Positions 8,805-18,775 of a DNA stretch of 64,000 nt are shown here, piece by piece. A program made the position numbers and the translations under genes. Below the pieces are notes generated by a model. That model was not told the origin of the DNA and ran no database searches. It saw only the letters and a program-made list of their open reading frames with translations. The stretch is taken from positions 434,001 through 498,000 of the forward strand of contig JAISUS010000028.1 of NCBI GenBank assembly GCA_031271965.1, written 5' to 3'. This DNA is from Prevotella sp. Its GTDB lineage: Bacteria > Bacteroidota > Bacteroidia > Bacteroidales > Dysgonomonadaceae. The stretch's first letter is position 1. Each line of letters starts with the position of its first letter.

Positions 8805-9875
8805 ATGTATTCAGACAAACCAGTTAAACTAATTCTTGACGACGGAACAGTTTTCGAAGGAAAATCTTTTGGTTCGGAAACAGCAAAGGCCGGAGAAGTT
8901 GTATTTAGCACTGCAATGGTAGGTTATACCGAAAGCCTGACCGATCCTTCATACATTGGCCAGATTCTCGTAGTTACATTTCCTCTTGTCGGGAACTATG
9001 GAGTACCTGACGATACGTTCACCGATGGAATATCAGACTTCTACGAATCAGAGAAAGTACAGGTTAGCGGACTTATCGTATCCGATTATTCTCATGAGTA
9101 TTCACACTGGAATGCAAAGAAAAGTCTTGGAGACTGGTTAAAAGAACACGATGTTCCGGGTATTTATGGAATTGATACACGCGAATTGACAAAGATTCTA
9201 CGCGAAAAAGGCTCTATGAAGGGCAAAATCGTTTTTACCGATGATAACGAAATAGACTTCTACGATCCCAATCTCGAAAATCAGGTAGCAATAGCTAGCT
9301 GTAAGGAGGTGCTGACATACGGTAACGGAGAGAAAAAAGTGCTGCTTGTGGACTGTGGTGTAAAACACAACATCATAAGAAGCCTTCTCAAACGCAATGT
9401 AACCATAATACGTGTACCATGGGATTACGATTTCAACCAATTGGAATGGGACGGGTTATTTATTTCTAATGGCCCCGGAAATCCCGACTTATGCGAAGAA
9501 ACTGTAAAAAACATCAGAAAAGCGATGGAAGGAGACAAACCGATCTGTGGAATATGTATGGGTAATCAGTTACTTTCAAAAGCAGGAGGAGCTAGTATAT
9601 ACAAGTTAAAATACGGACATCGAAGCCACAATCAACCGGTAAAGATGGTCAATTCCACACAATGTTTTATAACATCGCAAAATCATGGCTTTGCTGTAGC
9701 AAACTCGTCTTTAGGCACTGATTGGGAGCCGCTTTTTATCAATCTGAATGACGGGACTAATGAAGGGATCAAACATAAAACAAAACCGTTTTTCTCTGCT
9801 CAATTCCATCCGGAAGCTGCCAGTGGACCAACTGATACAGGTTTCTTATTCGACTTATTTGTAGAAAAATTATAA
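8805..9875 (+). CDS. carA: carbamoyl-phosphate synthase small (glutaminase) subunit
   Basis: 356 residues, normal for the family. The N-terminal domain starts KLILDDGTVFEGKSFG and contains AGEVVFSTAMVGYTESLTDP. The C-terminal class I glutamine amidotransferase domain carries the nucleophile in CGICMGNQLL (Cys251) and the His of FHPEAA near residue 337. It hydrolyses glutamine and channels ammonia to CarB, making carbamoyl phosphate for pyrimidines and arginine in the cytosol. carB follows 23 bases downstream, so the two form an operon. No pyrimidine- or arginine-specific leader is visible; the leader is only about 30 bases. Confidence 0.97.
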   Translation: MYSDKPVKLILDDGTVFEGKSFGSETAKAGEVVFSTAMVGYTESLTDPSYIGQILVVTFPLVGNYGVPDDTFTDGISDFYESEKVQVSGLIVSDYSHEYSHWNAKKSLGDWLKEHDVPGIYGIDTRELTKILREKGSMKGKIVFTDDNEIDFYDPNLENQVAIASCKEVLTYGNGEKKVLLVDCGVKHNIIRSLLKRNVTIIRVPWDYDFNQLEWDGLFISNGPGNPDLCEETVKNIRKAMEGDKPICGICMGNQLLSKAGGASIYKLKYGHRSHNQPVKMVNSTQCFITSQNHGFAVANSSLGTDWEPLFINLNDGTNEGIKHKTKPFFSAQFHPEAASGPTDTGFLFDLFVEKL

Positions 9876-9898
9876 TACACCATATAAAAAAAGTTTAA

Positions 9899-12800
9899 AT
9901 GGATATTAATATAGATGTAAAAAAAGTATTGGTTCTCGGTTCGGGAGCTTTGAAAATCGGTGAGGCCGGAGAATTTGACTATTCGGGTTCACAGGCTTTG
10001 AAAGCATTAAAAGAAGAAGGAATCGAAACAGTTTTGATCAATCCTAATATTGCAACAGTACAAACTTCGGAAGGAAGTGCTGATAAAATATATTTCTTAC
10101 CTATTACTCCTTACTTTGTAGAGAAAGTTATTCAAAAAGAAAAACCTGATGGCATACTTCTCGCTTTTGGAGGGCAAACAGCTCTCAATTGCGGAGTACA
10201 GCTATTTCAAAGCGGTATTTTGGAAAAATATAACTTGCGCGTGCTTGGAACACCTGTACAGGCTATCATGGATACCGAAGACCGTGAACTGTTTGTCAAA
10301 AAACTGGATCAGATAGATGTAAAAACGATAAAAAGCCATGCTGTAGGTACGATAGAAGATGCCGTAACAGCAGCAGCAGAACTAGGTTATCCTATCATCA
10401 TACGTGCAGCTTACGCTCTCGGGGGACTCGGCTCCGGATTCTGCGACAATGAGCAAGAACTGCGCGTTCTGGCTGAGAAAGCCTTCTCTTACTCTTCTCA
10501 AATCCTTGTTGAAAAATCATTGAAAGGCTGGAAAGAAATAGAGTACGAAGTTGTACGAGACAAATACGGCAACTGTATGACTGTCTGCAACATGGAAAAT
10601 TTCGACCCACTCGGAATACATACAGGCGAAAGTATCGTCGTTGCACCATCTCAAACATTAACTAATGACGAATTTCATAAACTTCGCGAATTATCAATCC
10701 GCATAGTAAAGCATATAGGTATCGTGGGAGAATGTAATGTACAATTTGCATTCGACACAGAATCGGAAGATTACCGTGTTATCGAAGTAAACGCTCGTTT
10801 GAGCCGCTCTTCTGCATTAGCATCTAAAGCAACCGGTTATCCATTAGCATTTGTTGCTGCCAAATTAGGACTTGGATACGGATTGTTTGAACTAAAAAAC
10901 TCTGTAACTAAATCTACTTGCGCATTCTTTGAACCTGCTTTAGACTACATTGTTGTAAAAATACCTCGTTGGGATTTAGGAAAATTCCATGGTGTATCGA
11001 AAGAGATCGGTTCAAGTATGAAATCTGTCGGAGAAATTATGGCTATTGGCCGTACCTTTGAAGAAGCCATCCAGAAAGGTCTTCGTATGATAAATATTGG
11101 CATGCACGGATTTGCAGCTAATAAACCGCTGGTTGTAGACGATCTGGATGAATCTCTAAAGAATCCAACCGACAAACGCATCTTCTGCATCGAGGAAGCA
11201 TTCAAAAGAGGATATACAGTAGATAAGATACATGATCTGACAAAAATAGACCATTGGTTCTTACAAAAACTACAATACATCTTTAAGTGTTCAAAAGAGC
11301 TTGAGAAGTATGATGATATACAGTCTCTCCCACTCGACTTATTACGTTCGGCAAAACAAATGGGATTCTCAGACTTTCAAATTGCAAAGATCATATGTAA
11401 AGAGCCAAGCCTCGTGGAGTCAATCCAACATGAAGTACGCCGCATCCGTAAGGAGAATGGTATCGTACCTTGTGTGAAGCAGATAGATACTCTGGCAGCA
11501 GAATATCCTGCACAAACTAACTACTTATATATTACATATAACGGAAAAGAAAACGATGTCAAATATCTGGGAGATCATAAGTCTGTAATCGTACTTGGCT
11601 CAGGTGCATACCGCATCGGATCATCAGTAGAATTCGACTGGTGTTCGGTAAATGCTTTGCAAACAATACGCAAAGAAGGTTTCCGATCGGTAATGATCAA
11701 TTACAACCCGGAAACCGTATCTACAGACTATGACATGTGCGACCGTCTATACTTCGATGAGTTGACATATGAGCGGGTAATGGACATTATAGAACTGGAA
11801 AATCCTCATGGGGTAATACTTTCAGTGGGTGGCCAAATACCAAATAACTTAGCCATGCGTCTTGATGCTTCAAAAGTCAACATATTGGGAACAACAGCTA
11901 AGAATATCGACAATGCCGAAGACCGCCATAAGTTCTCCAGCATGCTCGACCGCATAGGAGTAGATCAGCCACGATGGAAAGAACTGACATCACTCGATGA
12001 TATTAAAGACTTTGTTAACGAAGTTGGGTATCCGGTACTTATACGTCCATCTTATGTGCTATCCGGTGCAGCGATGAATGTATGTTCGAATGATGAAGAA
12101 CTAGAAAACTTCCTCGGACTGGCTGCAGAAGTTTCGAAGAAGCACCCAGTAGTAGTATCTGAATTTATTGAAAATGCCAAAGAAATTGAAATAGACGCTG
12201 TTGCTAACAAAGGAGAGATAGTCATGTATGCGATATCGGAACACGTAGAATTTGCAGGAGTGCACTCCGGTGATGCTACAATTCAGTTTCCGGCTCAACG
12301 CCTATATATAGAAACAGTACGCCGCATAAAGAAAGTAGCCCGCAAGGTTGCACAGGAATTGCAGATATCCGGACCTTTCAATATGCAGTTCCTGGCAAAG
12401 GATAACGAAATAAAAGTAATAGAATGTAACTTACGGGCATCACGTTCATTCCCTTTTGTATCAAAGGTCTTGAAAATAAACTTTATCGACCTGGCTACAC
12501 AAGTAATGCTGGGTAAACAGGTAGAAAAACCAAATAAAAACGACTTTGACCTGGATTATGTAGGGATTAAAGCTTCTCAGTTTTCTTTCTCCCGTCTGCA
12601 AAAAGCTGACCCCGTATTAGGTGTTGATATGGCTTCTACGGGTGAAGTGGGTTGTATAGGAGATAATTTCCACGATGCCATGTTAAAATCGATGTTATCG
12701 GTAGGTTACCGCATACCGAAGAAAACTGTACTCTTTTCTACCGGCCCTGCAAAATCGAAAGTAGAATTGCTACAAGCGGCCAGATTGTTGCACCAAAAAG

Positions 12801-13123
12801 GTTATGAATTATACGCAACAGGTGGCTCGCAGAAGTTTTTGGAAGAAAATGGCGTTCCGGCAACACAAGTATTCTGGCCAAACGACAATCAACAGCCTAA
12901 TGCTTTGGAAATGATACAAAACAAGCAGATAGATTTAGTCGTAAACATACCAAAGAATTTTACTACTAATGAGTTAAATAATGGGTATAAAATCCGTCGT
13001 GCTGCCATAGATTTCAATGTGCCATTGTTAACTAACTCGCGTCTAGCTTCTGCATTTATTCAAGCATTTTGTAAGATGAATGTTGACGAACTAGAAATAA
13101 AGGCTTGGAATGAATACGATTAA
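9899..13123 (+). CDS. carB: carbamoyl-phosphate synthase large subunit
   Basis: 1074 residues, the full length of the family. It holds two homologous ATP-grasp halves: the first begins KVLVLGSGALKIGEAGEFDY, the second SVIVLGSGAYRIGSSVEFDW, and both contain the VIEVNAR / VIECNLR type metal-binding motifs. The final ~130 residues form the MGS-like allosteric domain (STGPAKSKVELLQAARLLHQ). The first half phosphorylates bicarbonate and the second carbamate. It acts with CarA in the cytosol and is the last gene of the operon, followed by a strong terminator. Confidence 0.97.
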   Translation: MDINIDVKKVLVLGSGALKIGEAGEFDYSGSQALKALKEEGIETVLINPNIATVQTSEGSADKIYFLPITPYFVEKVIQKEKPDGILLAFGGQTALNCGVQLFQSGILEKYNLRVLGTPVQAIMDTEDRELFVKKLDQIDVKTIKSHAVGTIEDAVTAAAELGYPIIIRAAYALGGLGSGFCDNEQELRVLAEKAFSYSSQILVEKSLKGWKEIEYEVVRDKYGNCMTVCNMENFDPLGIHTGESIVVAPSQTLTNDEFHKLRELSIRIVKHIGIVGECNVQFAFDTESEDYRVIEVNARLSRSSALASKATGYPLAFVAAKLGLGYGLFELKNSVTKSTCAFFEPALDYIVVKIPRWDLGKFHGVSKEIGSSMKSVGEIMAIGRTFEEAIQKGLRMINIGMHGFAANKPLVVDDLDESLKNPTDKRIFCIEEAFKRGYTVDKIHDLTKIDHWFLQKLQYIFKCSKELEKYDDIQSLPLDLLRSAKQMGFSDFQIAKIICKEPSLVESIQHEVRRIRKENGIVPCVKQIDTLAAEYPAQTNYLYITYNGKENDVKYLGDHKSVIVLGSGAYRIGSSVEFDWCSVNALQTIRKEGFRSVMINYNPETVSTDYDMCDRLYFDELTYERVMDIIELENPHGVILSVGGQIPNNLAMRLDASKVNILGTTAKNIDNAEDRHKFSSMLDRIGVDQPRWKELTSLDDIKDFVNEVGYPVLIRPSYVLSGAAMNVCSNDEELENFLGLAAEVSKKHPVVVSEFIENAKEIEIDAVANKGEIVMYAISEHVEFAGVHSGDATIQFPAQRLYIETVRRIKKVARKVAQELQISGPFNMQFLAKDNEIKVIECNLRASRSFPFVSKVLKINFIDLATQVMLGKQVEKPNKNDFDLDYVGIKASQFSFSRLQKADPVLGVDMASTGEVGCIGDNFHDAMLKSMLSVGYRIPKKTVLFSTGPAKSKVELLQAARLLHQKGYELYATGGSQKFLEENGVPATQVFWPNDNQQPNALEMIQNKQIDLVVNIPKNFTTNELNNGYKIRRAAIDFNVPLLTNSRLASAFIQAFCKMNVDELEIKAWNEYD

Positions 13124-13142
13124 TTTCTAAGTCTATAAAAAT

Positions 13143-13177
13143 AAAGGGGCTGTCCGACTATTGCGGACAGCCCCTTT
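13143..13177. terminator. strong bidirectional terminator after carB
   Basis: A perfect 14-bp stem (13143-13156 with 13164-13177, left arm AAAGGGGCTGTCCG) closes a 7-base loop and ends in TTTCATTT. The AAA/TTT flanks make it usable in both directions, so it also serves the convergent gene at 13224. Confidence 0.9.
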
Positions 13178-13223
13178 CATTTATGCAGAATTTCAATCAT
13201 TACTCATTAATCTTGTCATCCTA

Positions 13224-13973
13224 CTATTTATATTTAAACTCCTTTACCAATTCTCCATTGTAATATTGTTTTACAGGATACCCATCTTCATCATAAGCAT
13301 ATGTTATCTCAACAGTATCTAGTCCATACCTGGAATCATCCGTCACATTCTCAACTGCATTGTTATGTCCAATAAAATCGCCACACCAACGAGCCTTATT
13401 CATATGTAATGCCCAGAACCATACAGGGAAATCCATTATATCAGAAAATGGAGATTTGTTTGTATCAAACTTATATTCTGAAACTTTATCATTATTACCA
13501 AAAGCAGAATGCACTTTATATTTTACTAAGTTATTATCGTTATCATACTCAAACTCTTCCCAAATATTTCCATCATCAAATGTTGTTTTTACTAAACGGC
13601 CTTTAATATCAACATGAATAGAATTAACATCCATTGTTTTTGTATGTATCTTTTTCCCGCTACTTTTTATCTCTTCTTCGATAGAACCTTCGCTACTATA
13701 CAAATATTTGGAGCTTAAAATCAATTCTCCTTTATCTTGATTCATAATACATTCTACCAATTGGTTTGTTTTGTCATATTTTAATCGATATTCCGTATAG
13801 GTAACTACACCTTTTTCGTCAATATATACCAATTGGTTTTTAGAATTGTATTTAAATCCTATAACTTCTTTTGTATTAATAGAATTTATTTCTGTCAACA
13901 GCTTTTTTTGGGCATAAGATATTACAGTCGCTGATAATAAACCAGAAAGAAAAAGTAGTAAGATTTTTTTCAT
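13224..13973 (-). CDS. secreted YD-repeat-like protein of unknown function
   Basis: 249 residues with a signal peptide (about 1-21, ending in SYAQ). The body consists of short beta repeats with the pattern ..Y(D/N)..N.L..., for example FKYNSKNQLVYIDEKG, LKYDKTNQLVECI, FEYDNDNNLVKYKV and YAYDEDGYPVKQYY. This is the RHS/YD-repeat style also seen in DUF4595-like proteins of Bacteroidota. A non-repeat section with many Trp residues (FPVWFWALHM and the following KARWCGD) interrupts it at about 180-200. No toxin domain or neighbouring immunity gene is present, so a toxin role is not supported. The function is unknown. Confidence 0.6.
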   Translation of the reverse strand: MKKILLLFLSGLLSATVISYAQKKLLTEINSINTKEVIGFKYNSKNQLVYIDEKGVVTYTEYRLKYDKTNQLVECIMNQDKGELILSSKYLYSSEGSIEEEIKSSGKKIHTKTMDVNSIHVDIKGRLVKTTFDDGNIWEEFEYDNDNNLVKYKVHSAFGNNDKVSEYKFDTNKSPFSDIMDFPVWFWALHMNKARWCGDFIGHNNAVENVTDDSRYGLDTVEITYAYDEDGYPVKQYYNGELVKEFKYK

Positions 13974-14029
13974 ATATTTTAATAGTGTTACAAGTAATAT
14001 TATTCTAACGAAGTAAAAATAATTTTATT

Positions 14030-15634
14030 TTAACCCTCTGCTATTACATCTGCTTTATTGGGACCCCAAGGCTCGGGAGTAGAATTTATATCAAATATAT
14101 TGAAATAGTTGATCCCTTTCATATCCAAGAATTGATAGAATTTCCTTATTTTCTCTACAAAGATGGGATAATTTTTCTCTTCATTATTTGTCCAGGAATC
14201 CTCCGAAATGGCAGCTAACCGGGGAAAGATCATATAATAGAGCCTTTTGGTATCAGCAATGCGTTCTGTCCATGTGCTAGCTTGCATACCCATTATTTGT
14301 TTTTGATTATTCTTAATAAGATTTTCTATACTTCCGGGGAAATTATATACAGTCTCAAGCGTATTATACTTTCCATCACCCCAACGACGACCAATTTTTT
14401 GAATATTGTCTTGTACAAAATCAAAGTAACAAGGGATTCGCGGTGTCATAATAACATCAAAGCCTTTATCCAATGCCAAAGTTAGCTGTGCCGGCTTATC
14501 GTGACGCCACCACATAACGACAGCTTTATCAGGCGTAACACCCGATGCAATCATTTCATCCCATCCTATTATTTTCTTGCCTTTACTACTAACAATATCC
14601 GCTACCCGACGAATGAAATAATGTTCCATTCCCACTTCGTCTTTCAAATCATTTTCTTTTATAAAACTCTGAATAACAGGATCGGTAAACCATACCTGAT
14701 TTCCGTAATGAACTTCATCTCCACCAATATGAATATAAGGAGCAGGAAACAATTCGGCTATTTCAGACAATACATCATCGATAAACTGATAAGTAGTTTC
14801 TTTAGCAGGATGAAACGTAAACCCCTCCCAACGGCCTGTTCCTCCTCCCGAAATCTCCGGATAAGCACGAGAGGCTGCTGTAGCATGTCCCGGCATGTCA
14901 ATTTCAGGAATTACCATAATATGACGCTCTGCGGCATAGGCTACAATTTCTTTTATATCTTCTTGCGTATAAAATGCCTTAGGTGCATTCTTGTCATCCC
15001 ATGTGCCTGTACTGCCCACTTCTGTTAGCTTCGGGTATTTTTTTATTTCAATACGCCATGCAGGTTCATCGGTCAGATGCATATGGAAGCGGTTCATCTT
15101 CAAATAAGCCATCACATCAAGAATTTGTTTCACAACTTCTTTCCCAAAGAAATGGCGGGAATCATCCAGCATCAATCCACGCCATGCAAAACGAGGCGAA
15201 TCATTTATTTTCATTGATGGGATAAAAAATATACCATCCTTACTATCTATCGATTGTAATAATGTCTGTATAGCATAAAAGATTCCTTCGGGAGAACCGG
15301 CTTCACAAATAATATTCTTATTGGTGGCATCAATTCGATATTCCGAATCTTTTATTTTTTTATTAATCTTTAAACTAATACGACCACTTTCTTTGTGTTT
15401 ATATGCCGATGCCAAAACATAACTTGTTTTATCTCTTAAACTTTTCAATAAATAGTTTACTTCCTGCTGTATATCTTTATCCTTGTAAACAATAGCGGTT
15501 TTCGCATCTAAAATGAAAGAACCCGTTCCTATTTTGACTTCCTGAGGCTGCGGTATAATTTGAGGTTGTGCCACTTGTCCATATGACAATACGGTGATTA
15601 AAACGAATAAACTTAGTGTTAAATTTCGAATCAT
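14030..15634 (-). CDS. beta-N-acetylhexosaminidase, glycoside hydrolase family 20
   Basis: 534 residues. Signal peptide about 1-20 (cut near SYGQ); GH20 N-terminal domain about 24-145 starting with IIPQPQEVKIGTGSF; catalytic TIM barrel from FAWRGLMLDDSRHF (149-162). The catalytic pair is seen in HIGGDEVHYG (302-311; Asp306 polarises the acetamido group and Glu307 is acid/base). HMHLTDEPAWR and EIDMPGHATAA are also classic. It removes terminal beta-GlcNAc or GalNAc from glycoconjugates by substrate-assisted catalysis, probably in the periplasm. The protein stops soon after the barrel with no carbohydrate-binding module. It is apparently monocistronic and divergent from the nuclease gene. Confidence 0.95.
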   Translation of the reverse strand: MIRNLTLSLFVLITVLSYGQVAQPQIIPQPQEVKIGTGSFILDAKTAIVYKDKDIQQEVNYLLKSLRDKTSYVLASAYKHKESGRISLKINKKIKDSEYRIDATNKNIICEAGSPEGIFYAIQTLLQSIDSKDGIFFIPSMKINDSPRFAWRGLMLDDSRHFFGKEVVKQILDVMAYLKMNRFHMHLTDEPAWRIEIKKYPKLTEVGSTGTWDDKNAPKAFYTQEDIKEIVAYAAERHIMVIPEIDMPGHATAASRAYPEISGGGTGRWEGFTFHPAKETTYQFIDDVLSEIAELFPAPYIHIGGDEVHYGNQVWFTDPVIQSFIKENDLKDEVGMEHYFIRRVADIVSSKGKKIIGWDEMIASGVTPDKAVVMWWRHDKPAQLTLALDKGFDVIMTPRIPCYFDFVQDNIQKIGRRWGDGKYNTLETVYNFPGSIENLIKNNQKQIMGMQASTWTERIADTKRLYYMIFPRLAAISEDSWTNNEEKNYPIFVEKIRKFYQFLDMKGINYFNIFDINSTPEPWGPNKADVIAEG

Positions 15635-15773
15635 GATGTTTAGGTTAAATATGAAAGCTAAAATTAGTCATATTTTTCCTATTAACTGCCATATGATGCG
15701 AAATCAAATTCCACGTCTGCAATCTTTAAGATGTAATGACATTTAATTTAGAAGAGAAATGGTGTTTATTTAC

Positions 15774-15781
15774 TATTTTTG
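15774..15781 (+). promoter_or_regulatory. -7 promoter box (TATTTTTG) for the AddB-like gene
   Basis: TATTTTTG matches TAnnTTTG, 24 bases before the ATG at 15806. Confidence 0.55.
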
Positions 15782-15805
15782 TGTTGACTGATTTATCTGT
15801 TTCAA

Positions 15806-18685
15806 ATGATTCCTTTTTTACATAATGTAGCTCAGGCATATTATAAAGCACATGGGCAATCTGTAAGCCGTTTTACTTTCGTCTTTCCTAACCGAAGGGC
15901 GGGTATCTTTTTTCAAAATTATTTATCACAAATAGTTGGGCGTCCTATATTTTCTCCCGAAATACTAACTGTAACAGACCTGTTCGAACGATTAAGCCCC
16001 TATAAAAAAGCCGATCGCATAGAAATGCTATTCTTGCTTTACGATATATACAAGCGAATAAGCGGTACGACAGAGACTTTCGATGAGTTTCTTTATTGGG
16101 GAGAAATGCTTTTGAATGACTTCGACGATGTAGATAAATATTTATCTGACGCCAAACAGCTTTTCCGTAATATCCAAGACTTAAAAGAGATTGACGCCGG
16201 ATTTGATTTTCTTACAGAAGAGCAAATAGAGGCTATTCGCCGTTTCTGGTCTAATTTTCTTCCTGTTGGCGAAAATGATAAGAAAAAAGATTTTCTGGAA
16301 ATGTGGGAAGTTCTGTTTCAATTGTATACACTTCTTCGTGAGAAGTTGCATAAAAAAGGTTTGGCTTATGAAGGTATGATTTTCCGTGATGTAATAGAGA
16401 AATTATCACAAGATCAAGATATGAAACTTCCTTTCGAAAAGATCATATTTGTCGGACTCAATGGACATAGTAAATCGGAAGAAAAGCTTCTAAAATTCCT
16501 TCATAAAAAAGAAATTGCTGATTTCTACTGGGACTATTCCTCCCCTCTGGTGCGTGATCCTCAAAACAAAGCTTCATTCTTTATGGATAAGAATAAAGTG
16601 CAATTTCCATCTCAATTAACTCTGTCACCGGAAGAGTTAAGCATAGAAATGCCTATTATAGAAGCTATTGGTATACCCTCTTCGGTAGGACAGGCAAAAC
16701 ATATATATCCTATACTGAAATCATTACTAGAGGAAAAATATCTAGTACCCGAGCAAGCAGTAAATACAGCATTGGTATTACCTGACGAGAATCTTCTGTT
16801 ACCTGTGTTATACTCAATTCCCGAAGAGATCGACAAGATAAATGTTACAATGGGATATAATCTGAGTAACAGCTCTATATCCGGATTGATGGAACATATA
16901 TTCGAATTGCAACGCAATATTCGTAAGTCGGAAAACTATACAGGCTTTTTTTACAAACCTGTACTTGCTATATTGAATCACCGATATATAACAAATATTG
17001 CAGGAGACGAAGCAAAAAAATTGAGACAAAGCATAGTACGATACAACAAAATAATTATATCCACCCAAGAATTATATATACATCCTTTATTCCGTTTAAT
17101 ATTTGCACCTGTTGATAAATGGGAAGACATACCCAACTATCTGAAAACGATACTTGCTACACTAAAAACATCTCTCCATACAAAAGAAAAGGAAGATAAA
17201 GATGTTAGTGCCCGGTCCATAGATATAGAATCCGAATTTATAGTTGAATATTACAAGACTATAAACAAAATGGACGATGCTTTGAAGAATATATTCCCCG
17301 AAATGTCTGTTGAAACATATTTCAAACTGTTAAAGAAACTGATACAGGGCATCAGCGTACCATTTAGCGGGGAGCCATTAGCCGGGTTACAGATAATGGG
17401 AGTATTAGAAACCAGAGCCTTGGACTTTGACAATCTGATAATCCTTTCTATGAATGAAGGGATATTTCCAATGAAGAAAGCCGCTAGTTCATTTATTCCT
17501 TATAACTTAAGAAAAGGCTTTGACCTACCCACCTATGAGCATCAGGATAGTATTTTTGCCTATCATTTCTACAGAATGATAAACAGGGCAAAACGCATAT
17601 ACTTATTGTACGACACACGCACAGAGGGCTTACAATCGGGAGAAATAAGCCGTTACTTCAATCAGATCAGGCATCTGTATCCAAACTCATTTGATATAAG
17701 AGAAAATCTGGCTGTATATAAAGTTACATCAAGTGAAAGCCCCTCTATATCAATACAAAAGACACCTCAGATACAAGAAAAGTTGAATGTCTTTTTGCAA
17801 GGGGGTGATAAAAGATTATCTGCCAGTGCTATAAATACATATCTGAATTGTCCGCTGCAATTCTACTTCTCTGTTGTAGAAGGAATGGCCGAGGAGGATG
17901 AAATAGCAGAAATAGTAGAAGCAAGTATGTTCGGTACTATTTTCCACTCGGTAATGGAGTGGCTGTATGAACCGTTTAAGGGGAAACTGGTAACAGCCGA
18001 CCTCCTGCATAAAATTAGGAAAGACGATAGTTTGTTGACCGAAAAGATAGAAAAATCTTTTGCCGAAAATTATTTTAAAACGGAAAAAGTAAAAAAGCTG
18101 ACAGGGCAGAATTTCCTTACAGGCGAAGTTCTAAAGAAGTATATAAGAAAAGTATTATCCATAGACGCACGACAGACACCTTTTATATATGTGAACTCAG
18201 AAGAACAGATAAAAACTAATTACTCCTTACCATCAGGAAAAATAGTATCACTGAAAGGGTATATCGACCGTGTAGACGAGGTGAAAGGACGAACCCGTAT
18301 TATAGATTACAAAACCGGACGAGGGATATTAGTTTATAAAGAGATGAAAGATCTCTTTGACAAGGAAATGAAAAACAGACCTAAGGCCGTCATGCAGGTA
18401 TTCATGTATTCTCATCTATACATGCTCGACCACCCAGACAAAATACTAGAGCCGGGAATATATTATTTGCGGAATCTTTATGACACTAAGTTCGATCCTG
18501 ATGTGATAAACAAATCAGGCAGAGAAGAAGTGCAGGTTATAGATTTTTCGAAATATAGAACCGAATTTAAAGCTCATTTCGATGCCTGTCTGGAAGAAAT
18601 ATTCGATTTGGATGTACCTTTTAGTCAAACACCAACAGGTGAAGCCTGTAAATGGTGTATTTTCACGAATATATGTAAGAAATAA
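15806..18685 (+). CDS. AddB-like PD-(D/E)XK nuclease / inactivated helicase
   Basis: 959 residues. The N-terminus (RFTFVFPNRRAGIFFQNYL) follows the AddB pattern in which a UvrD-like fold has lost its Walker A motif. The C-terminal third is a RecB-type nuclease: LNCPLQFYF (first Cys near 682), GTIFHSVMEWLYE, GYIDRVDEV and RIIDYKTGRG (Asp and Lys near 833-835), then CKWC and IC at the end (Cys948, 951, 957). The four cysteines match the iron-sulphur cluster that staples AddB nuclease domains. With an AddA helicase-nuclease it would process double-strand breaks for RecA. No addA is next to it here, so the partner must lie elsewhere. Mutual orientation with pheS is convergent. Confidence 0.85.
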   Translation: MIPFLHNVAQAYYKAHGQSVSRFTFVFPNRRAGIFFQNYLSQIVGRPIFSPEILTVTDLFERLSPYKKADRIEMLFLLYDIYKRISGTTETFDEFLYWGEMLLNDFDDVDKYLSDAKQLFRNIQDLKEIDAGFDFLTEEQIEAIRRFWSNFLPVGENDKKKDFLEMWEVLFQLYTLLREKLHKKGLAYEGMIFRDVIEKLSQDQDMKLPFEKIIFVGLNGHSKSEEKLLKFLHKKEIADFYWDYSSPLVRDPQNKASFFMDKNKVQFPSQLTLSPEELSIEMPIIEAIGIPSSVGQAKHIYPILKSLLEEKYLVPEQAVNTALVLPDENLLLPVLYSIPEEIDKINVTMGYNLSNSSISGLMEHIFELQRNIRKSENYTGFFYKPVLAILNHRYITNIAGDEAKKLRQSIVRYNKIIISTQELYIHPLFRLIFAPVDKWEDIPNYLKTILATLKTSLHTKEKEDKDVSARSIDIESEFIVEYYKTINKMDDALKNIFPEMSVETYFKLLKKLIQGISVPFSGEPLAGLQIMGVLETRALDFDNLIILSMNEGIFPMKKAASSFIPYNLRKGFDLPTYEHQDSIFAYHFYRMINRAKRIYLLYDTRTEGLQSGEISRYFNQIRHLYPNSFDIRENLAVYKVTSSESPSISIQKTPQIQEKLNVFLQGGDKRLSASAINTYLNCPLQFYFSVVEGMAEEDEIAEIVEASMFGTIFHSVMEWLYEPFKGKLVTADLLHKIRKDDSLLTEKIEKSFAENYFKTEKVKKLTGQNFLTGEVLKKYIRKVLSIDARQTPFIYVNSEEQIKTNYSLPSGKIVSLKGYIDRVDEVKGRTRIIDYKTGRGILVYKEMKDLFDKEMKNRPKAVMQVFMYSHLYMLDHPDKILEPGIYYLRNLYDTKFDPDVINKSGREEVQVIDFSKYRTEFKAHFDACLEEIFDLDVPFSQTPTGEACKWCIFTNICKK

Positions 18686-18701
18686 ATTGGTTAATATGAA
18701 A

Positions 18702-18769
18702 ATATGCCAATGTGCCAATAACGCGAAGCGATAAAAATTGGCATATCAGCACATTTGCTTATTGGCAAA
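18702..18769. repeat. nested inverted repeats (REP-like) between convergent genes
   Basis: A perfect 10-bp inverted repeat ATATGCCAAT / ATTGGCATAT (18702-18711 with 18737-18746) is interleaved with a second pair GTGCCAATA / TATTGGCAAA (18712-18720 with 18760-18769, imperfect). It fills the 90-base gap between the AddB-like gene and pheS and probably ends both transcripts, although T tracts are short. Confidence 0.55.
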
Positions 18770-18775
18770 TTACTC

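Noticed and set aside
13224-13973. RHS-type toxin
   Set aside because: Only short YD-like repeats are present; the protein is small, has no C-terminal toxin domain and no immunity gene beside it.
14501-15028. 175-codon open frame opposite the GH20 gene
   Set aside because: It is a frame shadow of a strongly supported glycosidase gene; the translation has odd composition and no family motifs.
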